Positions 1 to 8,261 of a DNA stretch of 41,990 nt are shown here, one piece after another. This DNA comes from Spirochaetales bacterium Spiro_12. Its GTDB lineage: Bacteria; Spirochaetota; Spirochaetia; Treponematales; Rectinemataceae. The position numbers were made by a program, and so were the translations under genes. Positions within the stretch are counted from its first letter, which is position 1. Each line of letters starts with the position of its first letter. The notes beneath the pieces were generated by a model. It saw nothing but the letters and a program-made list of their open reading frames with translations. It had not been told where the DNA came from and searched no databases. The stretch spans positions 1 through 41,990 of the forward strand of contig LVBN01000064.1 of NCBI GenBank assembly GCA_001603165.1. Direction: 5' to 3'.

Positions 1-167
1 TACGAGCACCGAAGGGTTTTCCGGTATTGGGGGAGGCGGCAAGGGTACTGGTCCTCTACGGCAGAGCATGGTTCCTCCGAATACGTTTTAGCTATATGTC
101 GGTTTTTGAATATATACCGGCGATCGATGGCGCGCAAGACAAAAATTTTCGAAAGATGGGCGTGACT
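1..167. other. Left edge, no confident gene
   Basis: All three forward frames stay open for a good part of this stretch, so openness does not decide anything. The frame beginning at base 2 reads a glycine-rich stretch and stops at 89-91 (TAG), and could be the tail of a gene that begins outside the window. The longer open frame to 227 runs into the 3' end of the SDR gene and shows no family motif. No convincing terminator follows either the possible left-hand gene or the SDR gene that converges on it. Confidence 0.3.
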
Positions 168-968
168 CTAGCGCCTCTTCTGCCTGGAAAGCGCTTTGGC
201 GGCCAGCGATGGGACATGTCGCGATAGAAAGAGCGCCAGACGGGCTTTGCCATCCATGGCGACCCGGATGTCCAGTTTGCCCCTTGCCAGGTCTTTTACG
301 ATTTTCCGGGCGGCTGCGGTTGGATCCAGCCCGTTTCTCTGGAGGGGATCCAATACTCCGTGGCGGGAACCATCTCCTTTAAGGGCGTTGTGCGATATCA
401 TCGTTTTTACGAAACCTGGATATGCTATATGGATTGTTACTCCGCTTCCTTCTATTTCTGTCCTCACGGAAGAGAAGAAGCCGGCCAGCGCGTGTTTAGA
501 TGCCGAATACGCGCTCCGCAACGGAGCTCCCATAAGGCCGGCGAGGCTTGAAACGCAGAGTATCGATCCGCCGCGCTGCCGCAGCATGGATGGCAGTACC
601 GCTCGTGTTATTTCCACCGAGGATATGAAATTTGTCCGCATTATTTTTGAAAAGGCTGTTTTCGAGGTATTAACGAAGAGAGAACGTTGGCTGATTCCGG
701 CGTTGAGAACAACGAAATCGAGTCGACCGAAGACCGCCAAGGCTTGGTTCGCGGCTTCCCCGCACGCCGCGTCGTCCTCGAGATCGAAGGCAAGAACGCG
801 GGCGTCGGTACCCGCGGACTGGGCGACATGGGCGAGGGCCACTTCGTCGCGACCAGAGAGGATGAGCTTGGCTCCCAAAGCCCCGAATTCCAGGGCAAGG
901 GCACGGCCCAGCCCTGAGGAAGCTCCTGTTATCCATGCGGATTTACCGATGAAAGAATTTTTAGTCAT
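168..968 (-). CDS. SDR-family NAD(P)-dependent oxidoreductase
   Basis: Classical short-chain dehydrogenase/reductase of about 266 residues, expected to be a cytosolic NAD(P)H-dependent ketone/alcohol oxidoreductase of unknown substrate. Numbered from a TTG two codons upstream of the chosen ATG, it shows the Rossmann glycine motif TGASSGLG (16-23), NAG (91-93), the catalytic Asn (N115), Ser (S143) and YSASK (Y156, K160), then PG at 186-187. The order and spacing are those of active classical SDRs, nearest to the DHRS7-like group by look. The ATG at 966-968 is preferred over the TTG at 972-974. No Shine-Dalgarno precedes it, but a TCTACT -10-like box lies 8 bases upstream. It is divergent from the next gene. 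The C-terminus is Arg/Lys rich (SRQKRR). Confidence 0.85.
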   Translation of the reverse strand: MTKNSFIGKSAWITGASSGLGRALALEFGALGAKLILSGRDEVALAHVAQSAGTDARVLAFDLEDDAACGEAANQALAVFGRLDFVVLNAGISQRSLFVNTSKTAFSKIMRTNFISSVEITRAVLPSMLRQRGGSILCVSSLAGLMGAPLRSAYSASKHALAGFFSSVRTEIEGSGVTIHIAYPGFVKTMISHNALKGDGSRHGVLDPLQRNGLDPTAAARKIVKDLARGKLDIRVAMDGKARLALFLSRHVPSLAAKALSRQKRR

Positions 969-976
969 GCGCAAAG

Positions 977-1003
977 AGTAGACGGGACGGCAAAAGGGGT
1001 CAA
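977..1003 (-). promoter_or_regulatory. Possible promoter of the SDR gene
   Basis: On the minus strand TTGACC (1003-998) is followed, after a short 15-base spacer, by TCTACT (982-977). Only 8 bases then separate it from the ATG, so a transcript would have almost no 5' leader. Weak by spacing alone; it gains weight from the same arrangement at four other genes here. Confidence 0.35.
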
Positions 1004-1051
1004 TGAGGACCGGAAAGACCCCGCTTCTGTTTTCCCGGCCGACTATGGTGG

Positions 1052-1057
1052 TATACT
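1052..1057 (+). promoter_or_regulatory. -10 box TATACT, leaderless-type start
   Basis: TATACT ends 6 bases before the ATG at 1064, so transcription would begin at or next to the start codon. No Shine-Dalgarno is visible in the upstream sequence. The -35 region is T-rich (around 1029-1034) but not close to TTGACA. Confidence 0.5.
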
Positions 1058-1063
1058 GATCAT

Positions 1064-2707
1064 ATGACAGTCAAAAAAAATTTGCAGAAGAGGTTGGCGA
1101 CAGGGGACGGCGATTCAAGGGAAATTCGAAATCGAAGAGTGCCGTCGATATCGGGAAGTTTGCTGGCGATCATTGTTTTGTTCTTCTTAAGTAGTATCCA
1201 GATATACGGCGAAGGGCCCCGTGATGGGGAGCCCGATTTGTGGCTTATCTCGGGGACCTGGGAGGGAAGTCTTTCGGTGGGATCCGCTTCTTTGAGGGTG
1301 GTGTATACGATCGGCGTCAATGAAGAGGGAAAGCCGATGGCCACGATGGACAGTCCGGATCAGGGGGTAAGGGGGATCCCCGTGGCATCGGTGTTGTTTC
1401 AGGGGGATAGGCTTATCCTCGACGTGACCGCCGTTGGCGGCTCTTACGAGGGCAGGCTGGATGCCACAGCCTGCAGCATAGGAGGTTTCTGGAAGCAGGG
1501 CGGGGGGAGTTTTCCCTTGACAGTGTATTTAAAGGAAGGAAGCCGGATCGAGAAATCGGAAAGGACCTCGGAAGAGGCCGGATCCACAGTTCGGGGGGAT
1601 AGGGCTGCGGTTCAGGAACCTGCCCCGGATGCGCAAGGAAACGAAGCGGTAGTCCAAGCCAAGGATTCCGCTTTGCCGGCGCGCCCCCAAACGCCGAAGC
1701 CTCCCTTCCCCTATCTCAGCGAGGAGCTTAGCCTCGCAGGGGGAGCTGGGACTAAGCTGGCGGGAACGCTGTTGCTGCCCGGAGGAAAGGGTCCGTTCCC
1801 CGCCGCCCTTCTGGTAACTGGATCGGGAGCCCAGGATAGGGATGAAACGATCTACGGGCACAAGCCTTTTTTGATAATCGCCGATTACCTGGCTCGGCGG
1901 GGTATCGCCACGCTCAGGCTGGACGACCGAGGGGTAGGAGGATCCCAGGGGGATTTCGCCGCATCGACGAGTCTGGACTTCGCCGCCGACGCCCAGGCGG
2001 CTTTGGAATACTTGAAGAACCATCCAGGTATCGATCCTGGGAGGCTGGGCATCATAGGCCACAGCGAGGGAGGACTCATCGCCCCTATGGTGGCTTCGAA
2101 GATGCCGGAACTGGCCTTCGCTGTGTTGTTGGCGGGTCCCGGGGTTTCAGGTGAGGAGTTGCTGTACCAGCAGCAGGCGGCCATAGCCGAGGCCTACGGG
2201 ATAGGTCCGGAGGCGATCCGGGGCGCAAGACAGGTGAACCAGGCGCTCTACGAAGTCGCCAAGCGTCCGGATCGGCCGGAAAACCTCAGAAAGGAGCTGA
2301 TCTCCACTTATCTATCATTCCTGCCTTCGAGTGCGGACGAGGCTTTGAAGGCTAAGGCGAGTCAGGAGGCGGCCCTCGTGGCGGAACAGCTCCTATCGCC
2401 CTGGTTTAGGACATTTCTTGTTCTGGACCCCCGTCCTTACTTGCGCACCTTGTCCCTTCCCCTTCTGGCGATGAATGGAACCAAGGACCTTCAGGTACCT
2501 TCCGGCGGAAACCTCGACGCCATCCGGCGGGCGCTCGACGATGCGGGCAACACGCGCTTCAGTATCGTGGAGCTACCGGGACTCAATCATTTATTCCAGG
2601 ACGCCAGGACCGGTCTGCCCGATGAGTATCCTCGAATCGAAGAAAGTTTCTCGGAAAAAGCCTTGAAGCAGATGGGCGATTGGCTGGTCGAAGTTTTGGG
2701 ATTATAG
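1064..2707 (+). CDS. Exported alpha/beta hydrolase (COG1073-like)
   Basis: 547 residues. A basic N-terminus and a hydrophobic segment at about 30-47 suggest a signal peptide or membrane anchor. Residues about 55-160 form a beta-rich N-terminal module with the DSPDQG..GIP signature that often precedes this hydrolase type. A Glu/Ala/Pro-rich linker (about 160-215) leads to the alpha/beta hydrolase domain. The nucleophile elbow is GHSEGG with S334; candidate acid and base are D475 (in GTKD) and H509 (in GLNHLF), giving a complete triad. LRLDDRGVGGS upstream is the usual pattern of serine esterases/acyl-peptide-hydrolase relatives. Probably an envelope esterase or peptidase; the substrate cannot be read. 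It converges on the UDG-like gene with a 22-base gap and no visible terminator. Confidence 0.85.
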   Translation: MTVKKNLQKRLATGDGDSREIRNRRVPSISGSLLAIIVLFFLSSIQIYGEGPRDGEPDLWLISGTWEGSLSVGSASLRVVYTIGVNEEGKPMATMDSPDQGVRGIPVASVLFQGDRLILDVTAVGGSYEGRLDATACSIGGFWKQGGGSFPLTVYLKEGSRIEKSERTSEEAGSTVRGDRAAVQEPAPDAQGNEAVVQAKDSALPARPQTPKPPFPYLSEELSLAGGAGTKLAGTLLLPGGKGPFPAALLVTGSGAQDRDETIYGHKPFLIIADYLARRGIATLRLDDRGVGGSQGDFAASTSLDFAADAQAALEYLKNHPGIDPGRLGIIGHSEGGLIAPMVASKMPELAFAVLLAGPGVSGEELLYQQQAAIAEAYGIGPEAIRGARQVNQALYEVAKRPDRPENLRKELISTYLSFLPSSADEALKAKASQEAALVAEQLLSPWFRTFLVLDPRPYLRTLSLPLLAMNGTKDLQVPSGGNLDAIRRALDDAGNTRFSIVELPGLNHLFQDARTGLPDEYPRIEESFSEKALKQMGDWLVEVLGL

Positions 2708-2729
2708 CTCCAGGGGTGCTAGGCCGTAT

Positions 2730-3488
2730 TTACCAGCCCAGAATCCGAAAGCGGTTGGTCTTGCCGATCGAGGCTAAGCCAGACATAGGGTCGGCCGGCG
2801 CTGTTGTCGATTTTTTGTACTCGATGGCGAACTGGTTCATGGAAAAGTGTTTGAAAACCCAAAAGTTCTCGCGCAGCTCCGGGTTCGAGTCCGCATAGAG
2901 TTTTTTTGTTTCCTCGGCCCAGACCGAAAAAAGTTTTCCCGGACTTAGCTCCCCATACCCCGATACCCAAAGGACGCAGTTCAGAGTGGAGTGCAGGTTG
3001 AAGGCGAGAGCAGCCATAAAGCGTTGGCTTTCATCCAAAAGAAGGGCCAGTTCCTTATCGAGCTCCGCCGATCGTGAGCGGGCGATTTTGCGCAGACCGC
3101 GCAATTCCGCCGTTTTGGGGGTATGAAGTGGTGTTTTGTTTATAATGATGCAGGCTTTGTAAAAATCCAAGTTCAATTCGGCGGCGAACCATCCTTTGGC
3201 GAGCTTGCCCGACTGTCCCACCAAATAACGCCGATTAGCGGTTTTTTGCTCGTTTTTCCCGGGGTTGTCGGCCACGATAAGGAAAAGGGGTTGATCCCGG
3301 GGGCCGATGTCGTCCAGCGCCGTATTGTAGACGATGGGTGTTTCCACCTCGTAGTCTTGATAGCCCAGGCTTTCCCTGAGTTCGTCCTGGAGGTTTTTTA
3401 GCCAGGGACTGCGACGATTCAAGTTTTCCACATAGGCGGAGAAATCCTTCCTTAGTGCATCGAAGATTGCGAATTGTGCCTGGGTCAT
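2730..3488 (-). CDS. Uracil-DNA glycosylase-like superfamily protein
   Basis: 252 residues from ATG 3488, chosen over an upstream ATG at 3545 because AAGGAAGG lies 7 bases before it. The middle carries the pattern of UDG-superfamily motif 1, VADNPGKNEQ followed by LVGQSGKLA, then IIINKTPLHTPKTAEL, which resembles the second N-x-x-P/T-x-E region. A C-terminal KHFSMNQ could stand for the HPS-type motif. If right, the protein would be in base-excision repair or be a non-catalytic relative. The motifs are divergent from family 4/5 enzymes (no GxPFxG), so activity is uncertain. It is divergent from the VanY-like gene; a TAGTAT -10-like box sits at 3516-3511. Confidence 0.5.
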   Translation of the reverse strand: MTQAQFAIFDALRKDFSAYVENLNRRSPWLKNLQDELRESLGYQDYEVETPIVYNTALDDIGPRDQPLFLIVADNPGKNEQKTANRRYLVGQSGKLAKGWFAAELNLDFYKACIIINKTPLHTPKTAELRGLRKIARSRSAELDKELALLLDESQRFMAALAFNLHSTLNCVLWVSGYGELSPGKLFSVWAEETKKLYADSNPELRENFWVFKHFSMNQFAIEYKKSTTAPADPMSGLASIGKTNRFRILGW

Positions 3489-3568
3489 GAAGGGGCCTTC
3501 CTTGGCGACCATACTAGCAGAAGGCCGAAAGGAGTTACAGGGCAATTCCCAGATTCATTTCGAGTTTG

Positions 3569-3574
3569 TATACT
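3569..3574 (+). promoter_or_regulatory. -10 box TATACT, leaderless-type start
   Basis: TATACT ends 8 bases before ATG 3583; the bases between contain no Shine-Dalgarno. Expected transcription start falls within 0-2 bases of the start codon. Confidence 0.5.
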
Positions 3575-3582
3575 GAACATCG

Positions 3583-4386
3583 ATGAAACATCGATATCTC
3601 GCCGCCGCGTTTTTATTCTTCTGGCTTCTTTTCGCCGGGTGCCAGAGCGCCAATGATCGGAGACTCAAGGAAATGAAAGCTCTGCTTTCGGGTTCGGGAC
3701 TGAGCGACACCGCCGCCGCCGCGGTTGTTTCCAAGATTGACGGCGCTAAGGGAAGGTTCCTGTTTTTGGTGGATGCGGTACTGATGGAGATGGAAGCCGA
3801 CCCGTATTTGCTGAAGAGGGTCGACAAGGCCATGGCCTTGTCCGCCGATTACGAGCCTGAGGATTTGGTGGCGCTGGACGGCTCGGGCCTCTCCCTTTCC
3901 AGGACGGGACACAGGCTGAGAAGGCCCGCGTTCGAAGCGCTGAAGGTCATGAGCAAGGCTGCGGCGGCGGAGGGCCTGACACTTTTAGTTTCTTCGACCT
4001 ATAGGAGTTACGGGTATCAGGAGAATCTGTATGCCCGCAATGTTGCCGAGCTGGGGGCGCTGGAGGCTTCCCGGGTGTCGGCGGCGCCGGGGACGAGCCA
4101 GCATCAGCTTGGAACTGTCATCGATTTCGGCTCCATCACCGACGACTTTGCCGAGACGAAGGCGGGGCGTTGGTTGGATAGGAACGCTGGCCGATTCGGT
4201 TTTTCACTTTCGTTCCCCAAGGGGATGGAGGAATTGACGGGCTATATGTGGGAAAGTTGGCACTACCGTTACATAGGCGAAACGGCGGCGAATCTGCAGC
4301 GCGAGTTCTTCGCGGATATTCAGCAGAACCTTATGCTATTTCTAGATCAGCTGTCGCGTTCGAAGGATCTTTCCGCAAAGCGATAG
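3583..4386 (+). CDS. VanY-type D,D-carboxypeptidase lipoprotein
   Basis: 267 residues. A lysine/arginine start, hydrophobic core and lipobox LFAGC (C20) mark a lipoprotein anchored in a membrane facing the periplasm. The C-terminal half is a zinc D-alanyl-D-alanine carboxypeptidase (peptidase M15B): SSTYRSYGYQ (137-146), SQHQLGTVIDF with H174 and D181 as zinc ligands, and ESWHYRY with E224 as general base and H227 as third ligand. All catalytic residues are present. It would trim terminal D-Ala from peptidoglycan stem peptides. Nothing resistance-related (no vanR/S/H/A) is nearby, so a housekeeping cell-wall role is likelier. Its last 56 bases overlap the convergent HAD gene. Confidence 0.88.
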   Translation: MKHRYLAAAFLFFWLLFAGCQSANDRRLKEMKALLSGSGLSDTAAAAVVSKIDGAKGRFLFLVDAVLMEMEADPYLLKRVDKAMALSADYEPEDLVALDGSGLSLSRTGHRLRRPAFEALKVMSKAAAAEGLTLLVSSTYRSYGYQENLYARNVAELGALEASRVSAAPGTSQHQLGTVIDFGSITDDFAETKAGRWLDRNAGRFGFSLSFPKGMEELTGYMWESWHYRYIGETAANLQREFFADIQQNLMLFLDQLSRSKDLSAKR

Positions 4387-5179
4387 CGTAGATGAGGTCG
4401 GCGACGGCATCCTGATCGTGGCTTTTTTCCGAGACATGACGCGCGTTTGCTTTGATTTTTTCCAGGGCATTGGAGGGAGCGCAGCCCCAGCCCGCTTCCC
4501 GAATCATGGTCAGATCGTTCATGGCATCCCCGATCGCCATCACATGCTCCATGGAGATTCCCAATTTCTTGGTGAGCCTGCGCAGGGCCGAACCCTTGTC
4601 GGCGCCCAGGGGGAGGATTTCCATAAAATACGGCTTGGATGTGACGATCTCGGCCTTTCCCCTGAAACGCGGGCGAGCCTTTTTATAGAGCTCGGCGATG
4701 CGTTCCGGCTCGCCGGGCACGACGAATTTGACCTGGCCATTCTCGAAGAGCGAATCCCTAGGTCCGGCTTCGAACAGAGCTTGACCGGTGATTTTCTCGT
4801 CCATGAGCGCCCAGTCGTTTATCCTGCTGCAGAAAATTTTACCGTCCATGTAGACTTGCCACGGCAGGTTTTCGGAATCGATAAACGCCGAGGCTTCGTG
4901 GCAAAAGTCCCGGGATAGCGTAAGCCGTTCGACGGAGACGCCTGTGGCGGCTTCAAGTATTTCAGCGCCGTTGGAGCAGACCAGGTAATTGCCTTTTCTG
5001 CCGAGGTCGAGCAGGGGGATGTATTTTTTTACCCCGGCGTAATTTCTTCCTGTGGCGAGCACTATCTCTATGCCGGCGTTTTCGGCGGCGACGATGGCGC
5101 GGCGGTTGCCCTCGGAGATGTCCAGCCGGGAGTTGAGCAAGGTGTCGTCGAGGTCCAGGGCTATGAGGTCGATTTTCAT
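4331..5179 (-). CDS. Cof-type HAD-IIB sugar-phosphatase-like protein
   Basis: 282 residues from ATG 5179; the frame stays open upstream but only this start puts the catalytic motif at the N-terminus. Motif I is ALDLDDTLL with nucleophile D9 and acid D11; motif II/III features (ATGR, lysine region) and motif IV GDAMNDLTMI near the C-terminus are intact. The large middle region is the C2B cap typical of Cof/YbiV proteins, which dephosphorylate small phosphorylated metabolites such as sugar phosphates. The substrate is not readable. The gene ends inside the VanY-like gene (56-base convergent overlap) and has no Shine-Dalgarno. Confidence 0.88.
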   Translation of the reverse strand: MKIDLIALDLDDTLLNSRLDISEGNRRAIVAAENAGIEIVLATGRNYAGVKKYIPLLDLGRKGNYLVCSNGAEILEAATGVSVERLTLSRDFCHEASAFIDSENLPWQVYMDGKIFCSRINDWALMDEKITGQALFEAGPRDSLFENGQVKFVVPGEPERIAELYKKARPRFRGKAEIVTSKPYFMEILPLGADKGSALRRLTKKLGISMEHVMAIGDAMNDLTMIREAGWGCAPSNALEKIKANARHVSEKSHDQDAVADLIYAIALRKDPSNATADLEIA

Positions 5180-5186
5180 GGGTATT

Positions 5187-5192
5187 GATATA
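5187..5192 (-). promoter_or_regulatory. -10 box TATATC before the HAD gene
   Basis: On the minus strand TATATC (5192-5187) ends 7 bases before ATG 5179. An alternative TAGTAT lies 4 bases further up. No Shine-Dalgarno intervenes, as at the other leaderless-type starts. Confidence 0.4.
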
Positions 5193-5218
5193 CTACGCGA
5201 GCGGCGGGAGTGAAAAGC

Positions 5219-5300
5219 CGGCGCGTCGCGGGGGACCCGCGACGCGCCGCAGTCAGGCGCGGCTGCGATATGTCGCGGCCGCTGCCGTGGGGGACGGCAG
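5219..5300. other. GC-rich double stem-loop in a divergent gap
   Basis: The 275-base gap between the HAD gene and the aldolase holds two perfect inverted repeats. The first (5219-5249) has 14-bp arms and a 3-base loop; the second is CTGCCGT/ACGGCAG (5282-5288 with 5294-5300) around five G. Neither has a T-run on either side, so they do not look like intrinsic terminators. They could be a protein-binding site or cruciform between divergent promoters. Nothing resembling a known structural RNA was recognised. Confidence 0.45.
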
Positions 5301-5402
5301 GCATGCCGGCACATGTTGGGCGGGCGGCAGCCCTGAGGGGAAGGCGGCCCGAGGCGGACGACAGCGTCCTGAGGCGATAGGCGGTGCGCCGGGGCCCCAG
5401 CC

Positions 5403-5431
5403 TTGCTATGAAGCTCCGGAGCGGCTATTCT
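5403..5431 (+). promoter_or_regulatory. Candidate promoter of the aldolase-murJ pair
   Basis: TTGCTA (5403-5408), 17-base spacer, TATTCT (5426-5431). It would start a transcript about 17 bases before ATG 5455. Confidence 0.4.
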
Positions 5432-5454
5432 GATGGACGCGAAGGATGGTGAGC

Positions 5455-6495
5455 ATGGATTATATAGATTTCAGAAGCGATACGGTTACCTGGCCGACTC
5501 CGGAAATGCGCGAGGCGATGGCAAAGGCTCCGGTGGGCGACGACGTCTACGGCGACGATCCCACTATCAACGAACTGGAGGCGCTGGCCGCCTCCATGGT
5601 CGCGAAGGAAGCGGCGCTCTTCGTGCCTTCCGGTACCTTCGGTAATCAGCTGGCCCTGCTGAGCTGGTGCCCCCGGGGCAGCGAGGTGATCCTGGGCGAA
5701 CAATGCCATATCATTCAGCATGAAGCGGGGGCCGCCTCGGTGATCGCGGCGGTGCAAACCCGCACGGTGGATGCCCCCGACGGAGTGCTCCCGGTGGCAA
5801 AAATAGAATCCCTTATCCGCGGCAGCGATATTCATTTTCCGCCCACATCGCTTATCTGTTTGGAAAACGCCCATTCCTCGGGCAGGGTCCCGAACCTGGC
5901 CTACATGAAGGAAGTTTCCGCCCTGGCGCGGAAGCACAGGATACCGATTCACCTTGACGGGGCGCGGATTTTCAACGCCGCCGCCCGTTTGGACCTGTCC
6001 GCGGCCGAGTTGGGGAGCCAGGTGGATTCGGTGATGTTCTGCCTGTCAAAGGGGCTTTGCGCGCCGGTGGGTTCGATCCTGGCCGGCCCGAGAAGTTTTA
6101 TCGATCGTGCGAGGCGAAAACGCAAGGTGATGGGAGGGGGTATGCGCCAGGCGGGCATTCTGGCCGCCGCCGGGCTCATCGCCCTTAAGGATATGACGCG
6201 CCGTCTGCGCGAGGATCATGAAAATGCCCGTTATCTGGCTTCCGGGCTGGCCGCTCTGCCGGGGTTCTCCGTGGACGCTTCCTCGGTGGAGATCAACATG
6301 GTGTTCTTCCGCCTGCCGGACTGGGTGGACCCGGAAAAACTTTCCGAAAAACTCAAGGCCGAAGGCATACGGATCAGTCTTCCCGAGGGTGGGCTGTGTC
6401 GTTTCGTAACCCACTACTGGATACGGAAAGAACATATCGATACGCTGCTGTCGCTTTTAGAGGGTTTCTCGAAGGAAAGGGATGGCCGACGCTGA
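5455..6495 (+). CDS. ltaE: Threonine aldolase / beta-eliminating lyase family
   Basis: 346 residues, PLP-dependent fold-type I enzyme of the low-specificity L-threonine aldolase family (L-threonine to glycine and acetaldehyde; also allo-threonine). The N-terminus IDFRSDTVT is diagnostic. VYGDDPTINELE, a PLP-stacking histidine (H85 or H89), DGARIFN (D168, R171) and SKGLCAPVGS with Schiff-base lysine K199 follow in the expected order. ATG 5455 is chosen over ATG 5446 because AAGG (5442-5445) lies 9 bases upstream and the protein then starts at the family's usual point. It overlaps murJ by 14 bases, so the two are probably co-translated, though no functional link to cell-wall synthesis is obvious beyond glycine supply. 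Confidence 0.85.
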   Translation: MDYIDFRSDTVTWPTPEMREAMAKAPVGDDVYGDDPTINELEALAASMVAKEAALFVPSGTFGNQLALLSWCPRGSEVILGEQCHIIQHEAGAASVIAAVQTRTVDAPDGVLPVAKIESLIRGSDIHFPPTSLICLENAHSSGRVPNLAYMKEVSALARKHRIPIHLDGARIFNAAARLDLSAAELGSQVDSVMFCLSKGLCAPVGSILAGPRSFIDRARRKRKVMGGGMRQAGILAAAGLIALKDMTRRLREDHENARYLASGLAALPGFSVDASSVEINMVFFRLPDWVDPEKLSEKLKAEGIRISLPEGGLCRFVTHYWIRKEHIDTLLSLLEGFSKERDGRR

Positions 6496-8068
6496 CGAAA
6501 AGCGGATGGTCCGCAACGCGGGGATGCTCTCCGCCTTGACGATGATCTCCAGAATACTCGGCCTCGTGCGGGAGATGACCAAGGCGGCCTTCCTGGGGAC
6601 TGGAGGGCTTTCGGACGCCTTCTCGGTCTCCTTTATGATTCCCAACTTCATGAGACGGCTTTTTGCCGAGAACTCCATTTCCGTCGCCTTCATTCCGACA
6701 TTCAAGACCTACCTCCACGATGGCGAGGACGAGAAGACCCGGGAGTTCCTCTCCTCCAGCCTGACCGTCCTGCTTATTCTGGTGGGCGCCGTCGTCGCGG
6801 CGGGAATGGCGGCGAGTTCCTGGATAGTCCTTGCCTTCGGCTCCGATCCCGGAGAGACGGCGATTCTCACCAGGATCATGTTCCCCTACCTGGGATTGGT
6901 GTCCATCGCCGCGCTTTTTCAGGGGATGCTCAATTCCTACGGAATTTTCGCCCCCTCCGGGCTGGCGCCTATTTTATTCAATCTTTGCTTTATACTCGTG
7001 CCCATGCTCGTGTCCCGCTGGACGGTCAATCCCGCCAGGGCTATGGCGATCGGTGTGGTCGCGGGGGGCTTCGCCCAGGCGGCCTGCCAGCTGCCGGCGC
7101 TGCTCAGGGCTGGAATGCGTTTCGGCTTTATAAGTCCCCGCCGGGCTTTCGCCAATCCAGGCATGAAAAAAGTTTTTGTCCTGATCGCTCCGACAATTCT
7201 GGGGATGGCCGCGTATCAGATCAACGATCTGGTGTCCACGGCCTTCGCTTCGAGGGCCGGCGTTGGGGTCGCCTCCAGCCTGCAGTTTTCGATCAGGCTT
7301 CAGGAGCTTATTCTAGGTATCTTTGCCGTATCGGCGGGGACGGTACTTCTCCCCGAACTCGCTGACGCCGCAAAGGCGCTTGAATGGAAGCGGTATTCGG
7401 CCCGGCTGGGACAAACGCTCAAGACACTCAGCCTGGTCACGGTGCCCGTAGCGGTCTTTTCCATAATAACCTGCAAGGAGATTGTCGCCTTACTGTTCAT
7501 GAGGGGAGGGTTTACCGCCGAGTCGGTGGAATTGACCGCTTCGGCATTCCTTTGGCACCAGACGGGGCTGGCTTTTATCGCCGCCAACAGGGTTATAGCC
7601 CCTGCTTTTTACGCCCGATCGGATTCCAAGACCCCCGCCTTCGCGGGAATAGGGAGTTTCGCGGTGAATATCGCGTTGGTGGCCATGCTTGCCTTTCCCT
7701 TCAAGGGGCCGGGCATAGCCTTCGCGCTTTCTTTTTCCAGCGCGGTTAACTGCGCCATATTGATTTTCGCGCTGCTGCGTAAAAAAACCGAGGGCATTTC
7801 CGAGGCCCTGTCGGGTTTCGGTCGATACTCGGGCAAGCTCTTGGCTTTTTCCTTGGCGGCGGGGGTCCCGGTGTTTTTCCTGCGCGAACCCTTGCTGGCC
7901 CTGTTCGATTTTTCACCCTCGCGCCTGGTCTCCCTGGGGCTGCCCTTTCTGGTAATGACACTTCTCTATGCCGTTCTCGGCCTCGGACTCTTGGTCGTGA
8001 GCAAGGATAAGACCGCCGCGGCCTTGGCCGGGCATTTTTCGCGTCGAGCCCCGGGGGAAAAAACTTAA
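6482..8068 (+). CDS. murJ: Lipid II flippase MurJ (MviN)
   Basis: 528 residues, inner-membrane protein of the MOP superfamily with about 14 hydrophobic segments. It moves lipid II across the membrane for peptidoglycan synthesis. The N-terminus carries the MurJ signature: SRILGLVRE with R24 and R30, DAF with D45, and IPNFMRRLFAE with R58/R59, matching essential charged residues of the central cavity. The length matches the family (E. coli about 511). The start lies inside the end of the aldolase gene with GAAGGAAAGG just before the ATG. After the stop there is no terminator, and 11 bases on a strong promoter begins the tRNA/ribosomal unit, so some read-through is possible. Confidence 0.95.
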   Translation: MADADEKRMVRNAGMLSALTMISRILGLVREMTKAAFLGTGGLSDAFSVSFMIPNFMRRLFAENSISVAFIPTFKTYLHDGEDEKTREFLSSSLTVLLILVGAVVAAGMAASSWIVLAFGSDPGETAILTRIMFPYLGLVSIAALFQGMLNSYGIFAPSGLAPILFNLCFILVPMLVSRWTVNPARAMAIGVVAGGFAQAACQLPALLRAGMRFGFISPRRAFANPGMKKVFVLIAPTILGMAAYQINDLVSTAFASRAGVGVASSLQFSIRLQELILGIFAVSAGTVLLPELADAAKALEWKRYSARLGQTLKTLSLVTVPVAVFSIITCKEIVALLFMRGGFTAESVELTASAFLWHQTGLAFIAANRVIAPAFYARSDSKTPAFAGIGSFAVNIALVAMLAFPFKGPGIAFALSFSSAVNCAILIFALLRKKTEGISEALSGFGRYSGKLLAFSLAAGVPVFFLREPLLALFDFSPSRLVSLGLPFLVMTLLYAVLGLGLLVVSKDKTAAALAGHFSRRAPGEKT

Positions 8069-8079
8069 CCACGCCGGGC

Positions 8080-8108
8080 TTGACATCATTTTCGTCGGAT
8101 GCTAAAGT
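8080..8108 (+). promoter_or_regulatory. Strong sigma-70 promoter for tRNA-Thr/rpmG/secE/nusG
   Basis: TTGACA (8080-8085), 17-base spacer, TAAAGT (8103-8108). The -35 is a perfect consensus and tRNA-Thr starts at 8127, about 12 bases after the expected transcription start. Confidence 0.75.
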
Positions 8109-8126
8109 CCCTCTGCTTTACGCCTC

Positions 8127-8199
8127 GCCCCTGTAGCTCAGTCGGCAGAGCATATCCATGGTAAGGATAAGGTCAACGGTTCGATTCCGTTCGGGGGCT
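8127..8199 (+). tRNA. tRNA-Thr (anticodon GGT)
   Basis: A complete cloverleaf can be folded: acceptor GCCCCTG with CGGGGGC (one T-G pair), D stem GCTC/GAGC, anticodon stem TATCC/GGATA with loop ATGGTAA (anticodon GGT), T stem AACGG/CCGTT with TTCGATT loop. Discriminator base T. CCA is not encoded, so the 3' end needs the CCA-adding enzyme. It is the first gene after the promoter at 8080 and must be cut out of a transcript that goes on into rpmG. Confidence 0.95.
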
Positions 8200-8261
8200 C
8201 TTTTAAGTAGAAGCAATCCAGGCGCGGAAGACCGCTGGTCGCGCCGCGAAAGGACAGAATA

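Noticed and set aside
196-981. 261-codon forward frame over the SDR gene
   Set aside because: The opposite strand encodes a complete SDR with all catalytic residues; the forward frame shows low-complexity Arg/Ser/Pro sequence only.
3583-4386. Vancomycin-resistance role for the VanY-like gene
   Set aside because: No vanR/S/H/A/X genes nearby; M15B carboxypeptidases are common housekeeping cell-wall enzymes.
5219-5249. 14-bp hairpin as a terminator
   Set aside because: No T-run on either side, and it lies upstream of both divergent genes.
5185-5433. 82-codon frame in the HAD/aldolase gap
   Set aside because: Gly/Arg/Ala-rich translation through the GC-rich stem-loops, no ribosome-binding site and no recognisable motif.
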